DNA of 64,000 nt from Chrysomallon squamiferum (taxonomy: Eukaryota > Mollusca > Gastropoda > Neomphalida > Peltospiridae), in NCBI GenBank assembly GCA_012295275.1, contig CM022677.1:23342253-23406252 (forward strand). Reading direction: 5' to 3'. Within the stretch, counting starts at the first letter, position 1. Every line of letters begins with the position of its first letter. The notes beneath the pieces are model-generated. The model was given only the letters and a program-made list of their open reading frames with translations, did no database searches and was not told the DNA's origin. Both the position numbers and the translations under genes were made by a program. Shown here one piece after another: positions 11,276 to 24,125 of the stretch.

Positions 11276-11277
11276 TA

Positions 11278-11935
11278 CAACGCTCCATAAGAAAGCAACT
11301 CTGGCATAAAACGAAGACTGGCTAAAATACTGTCTGAAGCAGCGTGATTTCCAGGGCTTTTATTGTCGTATCCGCTCAGTTATTATTGTTCCTGACATTT
11401 CCCTTTATCATTACCATCATTTATTATAAAATAGCATACTGCCATGGAAATTGCAAAGTAAGCTTTGTGGAATCATATTTTGTTTCAATTTCGGTATTTT
11501 ATACTGTTAAATAATTTAAAGAAATTTCAAAAAATAAAAATAAAACAAAATAAAAGAAAGAAGGAAAATATTTTAAAATATTTTTGTTAAAAAAAAAAAA
11601 AAGAAAAAGAAAAAGAAAAAAGAAAAGAAAGAAAGAAAAAACTTTAAAAAGATACGGGAATAACATTTCACTTTCAGTTGAAGGACGATTCATTTCTACA
11701 ATATAAAAAAAAAAAAAAAAAAAGAAATAATAATAATAATACAAAATTCTCGCTTTTATAAACTAACCTGAACAGTGATTTAATAAATGAAAACGTATTC
11801 TTTAGATCTGGCATAACATTATTTATTCTGGCAACATTAACTTAGATTTCTTCTCTGAAATAAATATGTATATGTAGGGATATACATTTAATGTTTATAA
11901 AGAAAAAAAAAAAAAAAAAAAAAAAAAAGAAGTTT
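11278..11935. other. Non-coding stretch with poly-A and GAAA runs
   Basis: Low-complexity A-rich sequence lies around 11520-11730 and 11900-11930. No coding or RNA-gene signal was seen. Confidence 0.6.
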
Positions 11936-12006
11936 TTAACTAACAGATATTAAGCAAGTTTTTGCTTCAAAAAGTTATCTGCAAATTGATGGTATAATGT
12001 AAAATG

Positions 12007-12056
<50 letters not shown>

Positions 12057-13186
12057 CATAAAAAACAATAAAACACTGATTATTAAAAAGAAGTCATTCA
12101 CGTTTAAACCTTTTATATTATTATTACTACTTTTTTTTTTTTTTTTTTTTTTTTTTATATTTCTGAACGAATTATGAAAAACTGAATCCGCATTTTGGCC
12201 CTTGCCATTCAGCCACTGACTGCAGACGATATGAAATCGTTAAGTGATTTGGTAAAATGTCACACATATAACCCACCCCGAAAAACAAAATCACCCAGAA
12301 ACAAAACAAATACGTTAATAAATATGTCAAACAGCACAGTTTATACTAATAGTTATGAATTAATCTGATTTACGTAAATTTTCATTATTTCTTATTATTA
12401 ACACATCAAATTTGATTTATACGATAATAAAATTTCTTTTAATTTTTTTTTTTTTTTTTTTTTTTTAACCTCCTACGCCCCCGAACCCTATTAATTTGTA
12501 AAAAGAAAAATAATTTTAAATGAATGCTTTCAGTCATAAAAATAATACTTTAAAAACTTACAAAAATAGTTGCTGAAATGATATATTTCTAGCATTAAGT
12601 ACCTTAATCAAAAATTCTTTGATATTAAACGTTATTTAAATGTTGATATTTGCAACCATTTTACGGCCATCACTTAAGTTCTGTTATAATTACAAACAAT
12701 AATGAACAAGCGCAGTGTGTAGCAAAAGTTCTGAATTCTCTAATTTACCTTTTCAGTTCATTTAAATAGATGATATATTCCCCAAAATATTAAAACAAAT
12801 ACAGTTTAGACGATTTTACCTCATTGATTATCATGGATTTTTTGTTTTTGTTTTACTGGTCTGATGAATTTGAATATTATTTACCACATATAAAAAAAAA
12901 AACAAACAAAAAAAAAAAACCCATCAAAAACAAATAACAAAGATAATTTACTGGTAATCTTGATACATTTTTAAAGGTAATAATTATTTTTAAATTAATA
13001 ATTAAATGATAATGTTGAAAATTAATCCTTAAGTGCACATTGTTGCATACTGATCAATTCTTTTCATTGTAGTAAACCTTTATCATTTTAATTATATCAC
13101 CACTACTAATTAATTTCTTCTAATCTGTTAGAAATCTTTTCTTTAGCTCAGTACTCAATGGAATATAAAAAGTGATTTTTTATTAG

Positions 13187-13305
13187 TTGATGGCCTATGG
13201 ACTAAATGGTACATAGTGTTAGAAAAGTGTAATGTTACATGTGGTAATGGTATTCTAAGAACTGTCTACCAAAGGAGATGATACCCTGGATTCTGTGGAT
13301 CACTT
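13187..13305 (+). pseudogene. TSP1 exon relic with in-frame stop
   Basis: It follows TTATTAG like exons 23621 and 52530. It reads VDGLWTKW, then CNVTCGNG, and hits TGA at 13279-13281 where its relatives read RRGCSSPG. The 3' half and donor are gone. Confidence 0.8.
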
Positions 13306-13438
13306 GAGAACAGATTCTTTGTTCTTTATTTTGTTTATGATTAGTAGTTTCAGTCATGTTTATATCAGTAGTACTTGATGCAGAGAATAATAAAATTTAA
13401 GATATTTTGCCAATAAAAATGATCACATAATTAATCAG

Positions 13439-13610
13439 GAGGTTGGAGTTCCTGGATCATATATATGAAACACCATGTTCAGGGACTTGTCAGGATGGTT
13501 TACATTTGGTTGTGAAAAAAGGCTGTATAATACACCCTCAAATGGAAAAATAGACTTTAATGGCAGCATACTACATTTTATTGAGGAGTCATATGGACCT
13601 GTGTTTAGAA
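13439..13610 (+). pseudogene. TSP1 exon relic, frameshifted
   Basis: It aligns with exon 25480 (GGTTGGAGTTCCTGGA is shared). Small insertions break the frame soon after WSSW, and the cysteine-bearing positions are largely lost. A GTAAGA donor remains. Confidence 0.75.
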
Positions 13611-13889
13611 GTAAGAGAATAAAGTTAATACTTTTATAATTAATACTTTTAATACTTTTTAAATAATTTTTATTAACAGTACTTATTTATACTATATGCT
13701 TGTTTTGTGTTATTTCAGTAATTACACATACACACCCACTCATTCCCTCTTTTCTCTATATTTAAAACACATCCATTTAAGAAAACAATGTTATTTTATA
13801 TTATAAGAGTCAGCATGGTGAAGTAAGGATTTCTGTCTATGAGAAAATGTGTAGCTCTGATTAAGTCTAGGCTAAAATGATATTGAAGC

Positions 13890-16800
13890 CAGCTAAGTAT
13901 ATATCATATGACTCTGCCTCCAACTTGGTTAATAAATCATCAAAGTTATTTATGCACATCACTTTTTAGCATAATGCTAGTTACTGATGTGTACTGGAGA
14001 CCTTCAGCATAAAATCTGCGAAGATTTTGAGCAATTTATTTATTTCTGATCCCATAAAAATTAAAATGTTATGGTCACATGACTTCACTTTCTGAACTGC
14101 TATGATCTAAAAGCAGCCTTCTCATTTGTGATTCTTGTTCTATAGTAATTACATTTTTGTTGGATATTTTCGGTAGTTGTGGCAATACCTTGGAAATAAA
14201 CTGGATATAATGACAGAATGCACATGTTTAGGTAGTGTCATTGGAGAAAATTAAGCTTGTTATGTTTGAAACTTGGTTCAAAACAAGTAATAACATACAC
14301 AATAACAAATGATAAGATAGATCACTCAGTACAAAGTTCTTTATTCAGTCTCTGTTTTGCTTTTTCATATCCAAACTTAAATTCAAACAGGTTCTCAGCA
14401 ACACTTCTTAAATCTTATCCAAGAGAAAATCAATATATGCACTACTTGCATTCATATCACCAAACTTGCAATTTTTGTAAGTACTATTACACCTGTAATA
14501 TTCATCTAGTTTTTGACTACATGCACTTAATCTCACTATAAAGTGCTTTCAGCCCTGCTTACAGAATTAAGAATACTCATCAAGTCATTTGTATTATTAT
14601 ATAGATTTAACTAACATTAAGACTCTTCAACTTGTTAAAAGAAAACAGATGAACACCTAAAAATAAACATTTCAGATTTTCTAATTTATCCCTTGTAAAT
14701 GTACTTCATTATCTAGATCTTTTCATTTTGATTAATAGTATGTTAGTAGTAGTTTCAAAGATCTTAAATGTTTTTAAATTTTATTTGGTGCAAATGAATG
14801 GTTTTACTAACTTGGGCTTCACATGTCAGTGTAAATACATACTTTTTGAAAAAAGTAGACTGCATATTTGAAACATATTATAACACATTATGAAGTAGGC
14901 TTTATCACAGACAATATCATTTCAAGTTGTCACAAACAAACCTTTCATGACCCATCATACACGTTTCAACCTCTGTGGCACACAAGTTTTTAACAGAAAC
15001 TTTCATCCATGCTTCAGCTTTTCCTTAGAATATATGAGTTCTTGGTGATTGGAGCAAAGCTGTGAGTGAAATAAATAAGATCTTCTTTTCTGGATAGGTT
15101 TCTTTCCTATTTGAAATTTGAAATTCAATAAATTTAGCTGCTTTCGATGTTGTGCCTTATTATACTCACAAGAAGTTTTAATGCCAGAACATCTCTCTAT
15201 TTTCATCACTTTCATCAAATGGATGCACATTTCCAGTTTTTCTGACAAAACTTCACTTTTGTTCTTATTTCAGTCCTAATATACACTTCTGCTTTTTTCT
15301 GTGACAGCATTTATTTTTTTCCTGAATAGGTTGTTTTTGACTTCAAATTCCTTTATAATCCTATGGGTCTTACAATATCACCAGCCATGACAGGATTGTA
15401 CTAAATCTAAGTCATGTATCCCTGCCACATTATAGATCACTTAGTGTACATTAAAGCATTAGAATGGCTAAAATGGTCATTTTATGATCAAGAATGTCCC
15501 CCTTTAAGTGTATTTTTCTACTAAATTAGTTTTAATAAGATGTAAGTAGTATCTTGCAGTTTAAATCTGACACATCATTTTATGGTCAAGTGGAGCAAAA
15601 AGTTGAATTCAAGGTCAAAAGGTTACCAGAATTTAGCTTGCACGTTTCATGAGATTTGGAATTCTTTTCAAGTTAGCTTTTCAATGAACCAAATTCATCA
15701 AAACTGACTCATTGCTATTCGATATCAAATATCAAATTTTTGGGGGACAAATATACGTATCAAATTTTAGCAAAATCAAAGGTATTGAGGTTAATCCTTT
15801 GACACTGAATGACCCATAATCTGTCAAATAGATCTTTTTAGATTTATGTAAATATTATTTATTTATATATTATCAAATAGATATAAAATTTAGAATTTAA
15901 ATTTTAAATATATAAAAGAACTATATTAATATAACAAGGTGAGACAGTCTGTAGACAATGTATGCAAATGTCACTGAGTAAAGAAAAGGGTACAGCAGAA
16001 TATTATTTATTTATATATTATCATAATAATACCCACAAATTATAAAATTTATTAGAATATTAAATTTTAATATATATAAAAGAACTATATAATACTAGTA
16101 ATATAACAAGGTGAGACAGTCTGCAGACAATGTAAGCAAATGTCACTGAGTAAAGAAAAGGGTACAGCAGAACAATGTAGTAGGCTAGGTGGGGTGAAGT
16201 TTGTCAGGTTAGGATGGTTATGGATGCACAATTTTCTATCATCTTGATGGAAAGCTTGTTCAGAGGGGTTTGCTGTGGTCACATGGTAGGACTAAGAATA
16301 ACAATGGTACCTAGAGGTAAGGTTTCAAGTGGGAAATATGGATAAGTTCACATTTTGTTATTTTTTCCCTCCTCAAATTGTGAAGATGCTAGGTACATGA
16401 AACTGGTTTAATAATATAATAAAAAAATAAAAAATAAAAAATAAAATATAATAAAATAATAATAAAAAAATAAATGAATAAAAAAATAAAAAAATAAAAA
16501 ATAAAAATTAATAATAATAAAAATAAACAAATATGTAAATAAAAATAAAAAATAAAAAAATAAATAAATAAGCTAAACAAAAACAATACAATTTTGAGTA
16601 TTAAATTTTATTTCACTTTTTGCATCCACCATCTCTAGATTTTCTTACTTCTTTGTCACACTTTGTTATAAAATTTGGTGTAGTTTTAGATTTCAGAATC
16701 TTACTTTACAGGCTTTGAGGTATGAAATAAATAAATAAATCTGTCTGGCAAATTTATTTAAAGTTATACTGCATATTTATTTAGCAAATGATGGACCAAA

Positions 16801-17508
16801 ACCATTTTGAAAATGAGCCTTGTGATATTTAAATTCAAAGGCCAGTATTTATTAATATTAAAATAATCCATAATATACTTTTATCAGTTACTGGGTATCA
16901 TGTATTAACTATTATTATATGTATTATTTTGTTTCAAAATAACAATAAACAAACCACCAAATTTTACAGATTCAAATAGAACTAATAATACATAGTTGAT
17001 AGTTAATTTACTTATCAAATCATTCTTAAATCATACAAATGCATTTTTTTTAACTCGAATTCAGTACCAGTATCATAACCGTTTGACATTAAGAAGGTTT
17101 TCAACACCTGTTACCATCAGAAAATCAACTGAAAAGAAGAATTAAAAGTCAAACATCAACATTCACACACAGCAGTCTCCCGAAAAGACATTTTCTGCCA
17201 TGAACGTCTTTACTATTTTGTTCCAAGATATGGTCATACATTTCTAACATTCCATTATACCAGTATTTGCTAGACAAGAGGAGGATGACCCCAATTCTCA
17301 TTGTAAAAAAGATCTTGCAACAAAACACCATAAATATGTGCTGTCTGAAAGAAAAAATAGAACTTTGAGAATGAATCAGCTTTATTTCACCATTAGCCAT
17401 ATCCAAAACATGTTTAATAATTTGTCTTTTACATTTCAATAAGAAAATCAAAATCATTTCTGTTTTAAATGTTACTATTAGTTTTTAAGATATCACCATT
17501 TAGACTCT

Positions 17509-17539
<31 letters not shown>

Positions 17540-17991
17540 CTATCCATGTAATATTTAATTATGTACAATCTATAACTTTTCCAAATGATGTTTACAGTCT
17601 ACTGACATGGAGGTTTTCATTTGGAGTTTTTAGTGTGGGACTACAAGAGGTATCTGCCTTGAGACAACTTGTTTATTCTAAGGAATAATTTAAATGTTAA
17701 CATGCCATTGTTCTAGAATTTTGTAAGAATATTAGGCAGTTAGTTGGCTGTACCTTCACTCAAACCATTTAACAATCACTAATGGCTACATTTGCTCACT
17801 ATCAAACATATTTAAAATGTAATTAGTCATAAATGTATATAATAATAAATCCAGGAAACCAATAAAGTTAGCCATTTCTGTTAATACCCTTGTCTATGTT
17901 TGTCTTTTAGTGAACAGTTTTACTGAACTGTATTTATTGCAGATGATTAACAATAAAACTAGATCACTGCAAACTGTTTTCCAGAGTTTTG

Positions 17992-18029
<38 letters not shown>

Positions 18030-18855
18030 CCAAAATAATTTTTAGATGATTTTTATTTTTCCATTGATCTCCTGTCAGCATATACAAGAATAAAATAATG
18101 CATTGGCTTGAGAAGAATTGATCTACATGGTACATGATTATTTATTATTTAATTATTATTTCTCTATGAGATGTAATATAATTTAATAATACATTCAAAT
18201 ACTTAATTATCTAAAGTGTTTAATGATCCACTTTTTGGAACTTTGAAACTAAACATTTTACTGATTCCAAATCTGTTCTCAGCAGTATCTACTTTTGAGT
18301 TTTCAGCTACCCAGCTACCAGTCATTTATGCCAATTTTATTAGTCATTTATGCCAATTTTATTAGTATTATATATATATATATATTTTTTGTTTCTCTTT
18401 TGTTTTTATTAGGTATATTTTTTCGGTATTTTTAAATTATCACTAGATTAAAAGGAATTCCACACCAAATGAATAGTAATTGTGTTTTTCTTAAAGCATT
18501 AAATAACATTAACAACAGATTTAGCATCAAACAGTCTCCCAGCTTTTTTCTGGCATTAGAAATGTGAGTTTGAGGTCATATGAAAACATAATTATCGGAT
18601 AAGGCAATGTAAAAATGTAATTTTGTTCTTTTTCAAATTATTTTTTAGAATAGTTTAGTGCTCAGACTACCATTTCATGACTTAAGTTATAACCTTTCAG
18701 AATAATATGTACCAACATTGTATTTAAAAATACAGTAGCCTCATTCCAATCACACACCCACATCCACACACACTCAGCCCTACACACACACATTCAATGT
18801 ACAAAAGCCCACTCATTAACATTAATTGGTGCAAAACAACATTCAGAAAATTTCT
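13890..18855. other. Non-coding stretch between the relic and unit B
   Basis: About 5 kb with no recognised exon, RNA gene or transposon protein. It contains (AAAT)n-rich sequence at 16410-16570, (GT)n at 17511-17539, (TA)n at 18001-18026 and the duplicated segment at 15847-16172. Short open frames here are AT-rich and show no domain I know. Confidence 0.55.
15847..16172. repeat. Direct repeat, two copies of about 165 bp
   Basis: The segment ending 'GTCACTGAGTAAAGAAAAGG' near 16000 recurs about 172 bases later with few changes. No coding content. Confidence 0.8.
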
Positions 18856-19827
18856 AATTGCACTTTATTTTACTGACTGGTTTTATAAAAAGATATGTTC
18901 ATTAGTAGAAACCTTCCTTAAAGAGCACCAATTATGAAACATTTAACTACAGCATGTACACTTGTTTCACATTTATAATTTATAAAACCTTCAAAATATT
19001 GGATAATTTTTAATAAAGTCTTTTCGCAATAAACCATAGCAATTTTTTTGCCCTCATTGAAAGATTAAAATGTAACACAATAAGTCATGATCATGGAGAC
19101 AGGCACCAAATCTAGAAGTAATATGAGGTAAATAACGGTAACTAAAATGTAATGTTACACAAATACAATTTATCTAATAATGGTAGACCTTAAATAGTAC
19201 AGCAAACAGTAACAAAATGCATGATCTAAACTAGAAAATTAACAACAAATGACAGATGATCATAAAAATTAGAAATTACTGAAATGAAAAAGTAATTCTA
19301 TTTCTAGTGATCGAAGTTGCTTTTAACATCTAGAAAAAATCTTTGAAACATAAATTGAGGGCTATCGTTTTTAAATTATAGTTATGCAGAAACAAGACAA
19401 CCAAATATATTAAATATAATAATAATAAATTGTAATAATTTTGTTCTGGTAAAAATGAAATATTTTAATATATGTGATTTCTTTGTTTACCAGCTTTCAA
19501 AAAGAAAAGTAAATATAAAAGACTAGTATAATACATCTATAAAATCACTAAATAAATGAAAAAAAAGAATGAAATAAAATATAAATAAAATAAAATAAAA
19601 AGTATATATAACCACAAAATAATAATAATAATAATAGTAATAACAACATCAAAAAATACAAAAATTCATAATACAATAATAGTATGTAAATGAATAAATG
19701 TGATGTGGTGTGTGCATAGATGCAAATTTGCTGTTTTACACACACACACAAACAAAATATTACATATGTATGTAACACAAATATATAATTTGACACATAA
19801 TTAATACAGAACATTCTTTATATTTAC

Positions 19828-19929
19828 CACATTCTTCATCAACATTACAACACAAGAAAGCTCCTTGTAGATTAAAACACTGCTGATCTTCTTGGCAGTT
19901 ATGTGTTCCAATCAAACATTCATCAATGT
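19828..19929 (-). CDS. Isolated EGF-like exon, opposite strand to gene B
   Basis: On the minus strand this is a 34-codon phase 1-1 exon with intact acceptor (GTTTTCAG) and donor (GTAAAT). It reads DIDECLIGTHNC and so on, almost the same as gene A's exon at 93-194, with flanking introns also alike. No partner exons were recognised on this strand nearby. It could belong to a minus-strand gene A relative or be a trapped inverted fragment. The open frame and both splice sites are preserved. Confidence 0.6.
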
Positions 19930-21017
19930 CTGAAAACATCAAATTAACTTTTTTTTGAATGTTTGCTAAAAACAGTACCCACTAGAATTACCAATAAGTA
20001 AATCAAGATTTTTACTTAAAGAGAAATAATTATCTTTCTAAGTCTAGATTTATAAATAATTGGATAAATAAAAATGTGAGCATTCTACAATTCAAGATTT
20101 ACAAATATTTAGATAAGTAAGAATGAAACTAGCCTTTTTCTACTACACTTTAATGTTGAAACAGATCTCTCTAAATGAAATTCAAACTTTATTAAAATGT
20201 AATAGGGTTGTTGATTATTATTATTATTATTATTATTTTGTTTTAAATACTTTTTATATAGTTATCTTTACTATTCAAAAACAAATTTAAAAAGTTTTTA
20301 ATATTTTTCTCTGTATTATGTGAATATACAAGGATGTAACAATAATCCACTTTTCATGCATCCTTTTCGTTTTTATGATATTTAAATATAAAAAAATAAA
20401 TTATATATATGTATATTTGTATGTGCATATATTTATATTTATTTTATTAAGGTAAAAATAAAACGGAAGAAGGATTTTTGAAAATAAAAATAGGAAACTT
20501 ATTGCTTGCATACATAATAGTACATGTTTTAGTAGTTAAATGCTTTTAGTTTTAAAGAAAGAGAGTGAAAAATTAATTTCTAATTAAATTTTTTATACGG
20601 CCGGTTGACGGACTTTAACATTTTTTTTTTTCAATTTTCTGTTGTAAAACTAGTATCAAGCATCATAATGAATGTATCAAGGCATTCATCCAAATAACGT
20701 GATCTATCTGCTTTTTACATGTAGATACCACCTCTAATGCATTGAAAATGGAAATAAATATCTCAGAACTGTCGCCTATGGAGTTTAGCTGAGTAACGTA
20801 TCCATATTAAGGTACTTAATGAGAATCGTCATCTTCGTATTCACGCGCAGTGTCTCTGAAAATTATTTATTTTATTTTATTTTATTTTATTATGACTAGT
20901 TTTTGGCTGCCGACGTCGTAATAATGTCTGAAAAAAGAAATGTAGTACGAAACGGATACGAGATAGTATGACGTCAAAGTTATAAAAAAAAAAAAAAAAA
21001 AAAAAAAAGGTTTCGAC
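19930..21017. other. Non-coding stretch shared by units B and C
   Basis: It parallels 49545-50600. Contents are (TTA)n at 20216-20236 and poly-A around 20985-21008. Nothing codes here that I can support. Confidence 0.6.
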
Positions 21018-21182
21018 CTTTGCAACAATTTCTTCTCCATAATAGATATCTGTGTATACGAGACATTGATTAAATGGCATATTTCCCAAAATTACTTTAA
21101 TAATGCATGTAGAATTTGTTGCATTATGAAGGAATACGCGTTTAAAAGTTTGTAAACACTGATCGGCGTTCGACGCTGTCAT
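21018..21182 (-). CDS. Candidate first coding exon of an unknown minus-strand gene
   Basis: From an ATG at 21180-21182, 55 codons stay open on the minus strand, starting MTASNADQC, and end at AAG followed by GTCGAA, a weak donor. The sequence around it has more CpG than its surroundings, like an animal promoter. The equivalent stretch in unit C (about 50600-50780) has an early TAG and frameshifts. I do not recognise the protein and there is no signal peptide. It may be a trapped exon. Confidence 0.3.
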
Positions 21183-21189
21183 TTTGGAT

Positions 21190-21629
21190 TTAGATCGGAA
21201 GTTTCCGTGAGCTCACGGAATTTTTTAACCTTCTAAATTCAATTATTTTCTGAACTTTTTATGATATTTACTGATAAAGAAAGAATGATTGTTCATATTC
21301 GTAACTACTTTTTCATCTTAATCAAAATTTTCAAAGTGGATTATTTTTGTGCAGATGCGTGCATAATAAACTAAAATTATAATTCGGTATAACATTAAAG
21401 TATTAACTTTTCTAATGGAAATATTTACCGTGACAGAACCCAACAGAAAGAACATTCAGGCGTAGTTTGCACCCATTAAATTCTGCATGCATTTTTTTCC
21501 GGTGACGTAATTTGTTCCCTTATGAGTTATCGTTCCTAGTGGTCCATGCTACTTATAATATGCAATTTTTTTGCTTCAAAATCATTAACATGGAGTTATC
21601 TGCGATTTGACGGTATGATGTAAAATGCG

Positions 21630-21660
<31 letters not shown>

Positions 21661-22358
21661 TAAATAATTAAGACATTTTATTTATTATTATTACTTTTTT
21701 AATTTCAGAACGAATTGTGAAAATCTTAATCCGCATTTTGGGCCTTACCATTCAACCACTGACAACAGACGACACTGAAATCATTAACTGGCTTGGTAAA
21801 ATGTAATAGAAAAAAACAAACAAACAAAACAAATAAAAACATTAAAAAGTATTTTAAACAAAAAATGTGTTTCTTAACTGTTAAGGATTAACCGGATTCA
21901 GGTAAATTTTAACTGTTTCAATTCTTAAATAATACATTTGATTTATACGATGCTTGAGCAAAATACAAACACACACAAAACATAGCACCGCCCCCAAACC
22001 TCATTAATTTGAAAGAATCGGTCAACAGGAAAAATTATTTAAACTGAACTCTACCTTTAAAAAAAGAAGACATTGGAATGATGTATCTCTAGCATTAAGT
22101 ACCTTTATTAAAAACTCTTGATTAAACGTACTTTTAAATGTTATTTGCGACCATTTTACGGCCATCATTTAAGAAGTTCTATTATAAATTTCAAATAAAA
22201 ATAAGCGTGCACATTTTGTAGTAACAGATCTGAGTTCTTTTAAAGAGATTACATATAAAAAACAAAAACAAAAAAACATTACATCAAATACAATGGATTA
22301 CCTCATTCAGTTATCACATTCTTTTCTAAATTTTATTTATTTCTTAATTAATTAATTA

Positions 22359-22412
<54 letters not shown>

Positions 22413-22630
22413 TACAGAAAAATTATTGTTTTAATTTGGTCTAGATATCGCTGCTTTGGATTTATTGACAGATATTTAAATATTAAGGATTATGCTGTAA
22501 ATTATGGATAGTACCTGTTTCGAGGGGATAGAGGACAGATTATCACATCTACTTTGTTGCAGGTGCTTTTGGTACCCTTAGTTGGAACAACAGAAATACG
22601 GCTGTCTTATCAAAAGCAGTATTACGTAGA
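21190..22630. other. Upstream region of gene B, no gene seen
   Basis: It is shared in part with 50800-51790 and with the relic at 11.9-12.8 kb. It contains (AAT)n at 21630-21657 and (TTA)n at 22360-22411. The stretch 22450-22640 is the best conserved against unit C and may hold control sites. Confidence 0.5.
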
Positions 22631-22635
22631 AATTG

Positions 22636-22643
22636 TATAAAAA
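22636..22643 (+). promoter_or_regulatory. Possible TATA box of gene B
   Basis: TATAAAAA lies about 255 bases before the start codon. The same element sits at 51792 in unit C within a well-matched block. Start-site position is not determined, and an untranslated first exon is likely because the start-codon exon follows a good acceptor. Confidence 0.3.
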
Positions 22644-22891
22644 AGATCACGTACTGGTAAAGATCGTGTATTTGTCAAATTTTAAAGCAGATTAGTTTAC
22701 TTAAACTAATAATATCAGTAAGAATAACTATTTGTACATATTTAATATTTACATTTATATTAATCATAATATTCACAGAAAAAGAAAAGAAAACAGTAAC
22801 AACAATAATAAATAATTTCCAGAGAAATGAAATATAAATATTGTAATGTTGATATTTCATCATTCCATTATTTTGCAGACAAAGAAACCAT

Positions 22892-22946
22892 ATGAGCTTT
22901 GTTACTATAATATGTTTTCTTATCTGTAGATTCCACATCTTTAAAG
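22892..22946 (+). CDS. Gene B start exon: signal peptide
   Basis: ATG is followed by MSFVTIICFLICRFHIFK, a short hydrophobic core typical of a secretion signal, then GTAATT. It exits in phase 1, the phase required by the TSP1 exons. An acceptor (TTTTGCAG) precedes it at 22878, so the 5' UTR is probably spliced. Unit C has the same exon with Arg changed to Gly in the hydrophobic stretch. Confidence 0.75.
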
Positions 22947-23620
22947 GTAATTTATGAATTCTTTTTACAGCTACTATTACATTTCATAATCTATCAAATA
23001 AATAATTAAATTCTAAAAAATAAAACAATAATAAATAAAAAAAGAAAAGATCTAATAATAATAATTTTTACCATAATTGATAATATCAAAAAATTGGCTC
23101 TTTAAACCATAATGAACTTGCTTTTAAATATATATATAAAAATAAAGAAAACAAAGTCTTTGTACTATTTGACAAAAGCATGGCATTAAAACACAGACTT
23201 CCCAGTTGAAGACACTGATGTCACAGTGACTGAATCAATAACATTGACTTGAGAATAGAAGCCGATGTCACAATCACTGAATTTAAAATATTGTTTAAGT
23301 TTTCATTAGTTATTTAAATCTCAAAGCAGCAGCAATAACAACAGGAAGAACTGGAACAATGAAAGTAATAGTAACACTGTATTTTATGTTATATTAATAC
23401 ATATTTAAGATAATAATAATTTAAAAATTAATAATTAAATAATATTGACAACTAATCCTTAAATGGACATAATATTGCTTTTAGGTTGGTTGATTGTGAT
23501 AAACTTTTATTATTTTAATTATACCACCACTAGTACTAGTAATTACTGTCTTGTAATCGATTAGAAATATTTTCTTTGGCTTTATACTTATTTGAATATA
23601 ATAAGTGATTTTTTTATTAG

Positions 23621-23794
23621 TTGATTGCTCATGGACTGAATGGGTGCAAGAATCAGAAACATGCAGTGTTACCTGTGGTAATGGCATTCAGAGAACTATC
23701 TACAGAAGAGGATGCTCCAGTCCTGGGTCAGAAGACTGTCAAGGAAATGAAACAAAAACAGTAACCTCTGCATGTGTTTACAGTAACTGTTCAA
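23621..23794 (+). CDS. Gene B TSP1 exon 1
   Basis: This 58-codon exon, phase 1-1, lies between TTATTAG and GTAATT. It has WTEW, CSVTCGNG and six cysteines, with the short loop 'GCSSPGSEDC' instead of the 'NPxPxxGG' loop. It is almost identical to 52530-52703 in unit C. Confidence 0.85.
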
Positions 23795-23876
23795 GTAATT
23801 AAATTTGTTCTTATGTTTGTTCTTCCTCTTTAGTCATATATTTTTTTGTTCAGTCAAGAAAGAGAGGAAAAGAGAG

Positions 23877-23923
23877 AGAGAGAAAAGACAGAACAAAACA
23901 ACTATATCAATATATGTCTATTT

Positions 23924-23966
<43 letters not shown>
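23877..23966. repeat. (GA)n and (CA)n microsatellites
   Basis: A short GAGA tract is followed at about 23929 by roughly 19 CA steps, downstream of TSP1 exon 1. Open frames here are low complexity. Confidence 0.9.
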
Positions 23967-23970
<4 letters not shown>

Positions 23971-24056
23971 AACACAGTGTATATCCATTTGGATATTCTA
24001 CAATTGTATATGTCTGTGTATTTTATACTGGCACATTTTATGACTGAACGTTGTAG

Positions 24057-24125
24057 TTCCTGGAAGAAGGAGTGTGTGGTTTAACTTTAGAGAAGACTTA
24101 TGTGATTCAACTTGTGTCAGAGCAA
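24057..24125 (+). pseudogene. Gene B half-length TSP1 exon
   Basis: The segment after TTGTAG encodes the first 23 codons of a TSP1-like module and is followed by GTATTT, which would keep phase 1-1. The second half with four cysteines is absent. WxxW is damaged here (RRSVWF) but kept in unit C (RWSAW). Confidence 0.45.

Larger units (their letters stand above)
11940..13885 (+). pseudogene. Decayed relic of the 5' end of the TSP1 gene unit
   Basis: Upstream non-coding sequence at 11950-12270 and 12590-12770 aligns by eye with 21560-21800 and 22080-22250 of unit B, including shared stretches near 'CATTTTACGGCCATCA'. Two wrecked TSP1 exons follow (13187 and 13439), then sequence like that before exon 25935. 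The interval that would hold the signal peptide exon is missing. This is an older, dead copy of the start of the B/C unit. Confidence 0.7.

Noticed and set aside
14257-14541. 94-codon plus-strand frame
   Set aside because: Composition is that of translated AT-rich intergenic DNA; no supporting signal.
17149-17457. 102-codon minus-strand frame
   Set aside because: Longest simple frame in the 14-18 kb gap, but no domain, no duplicate and no splice or promoter signal that I could support.
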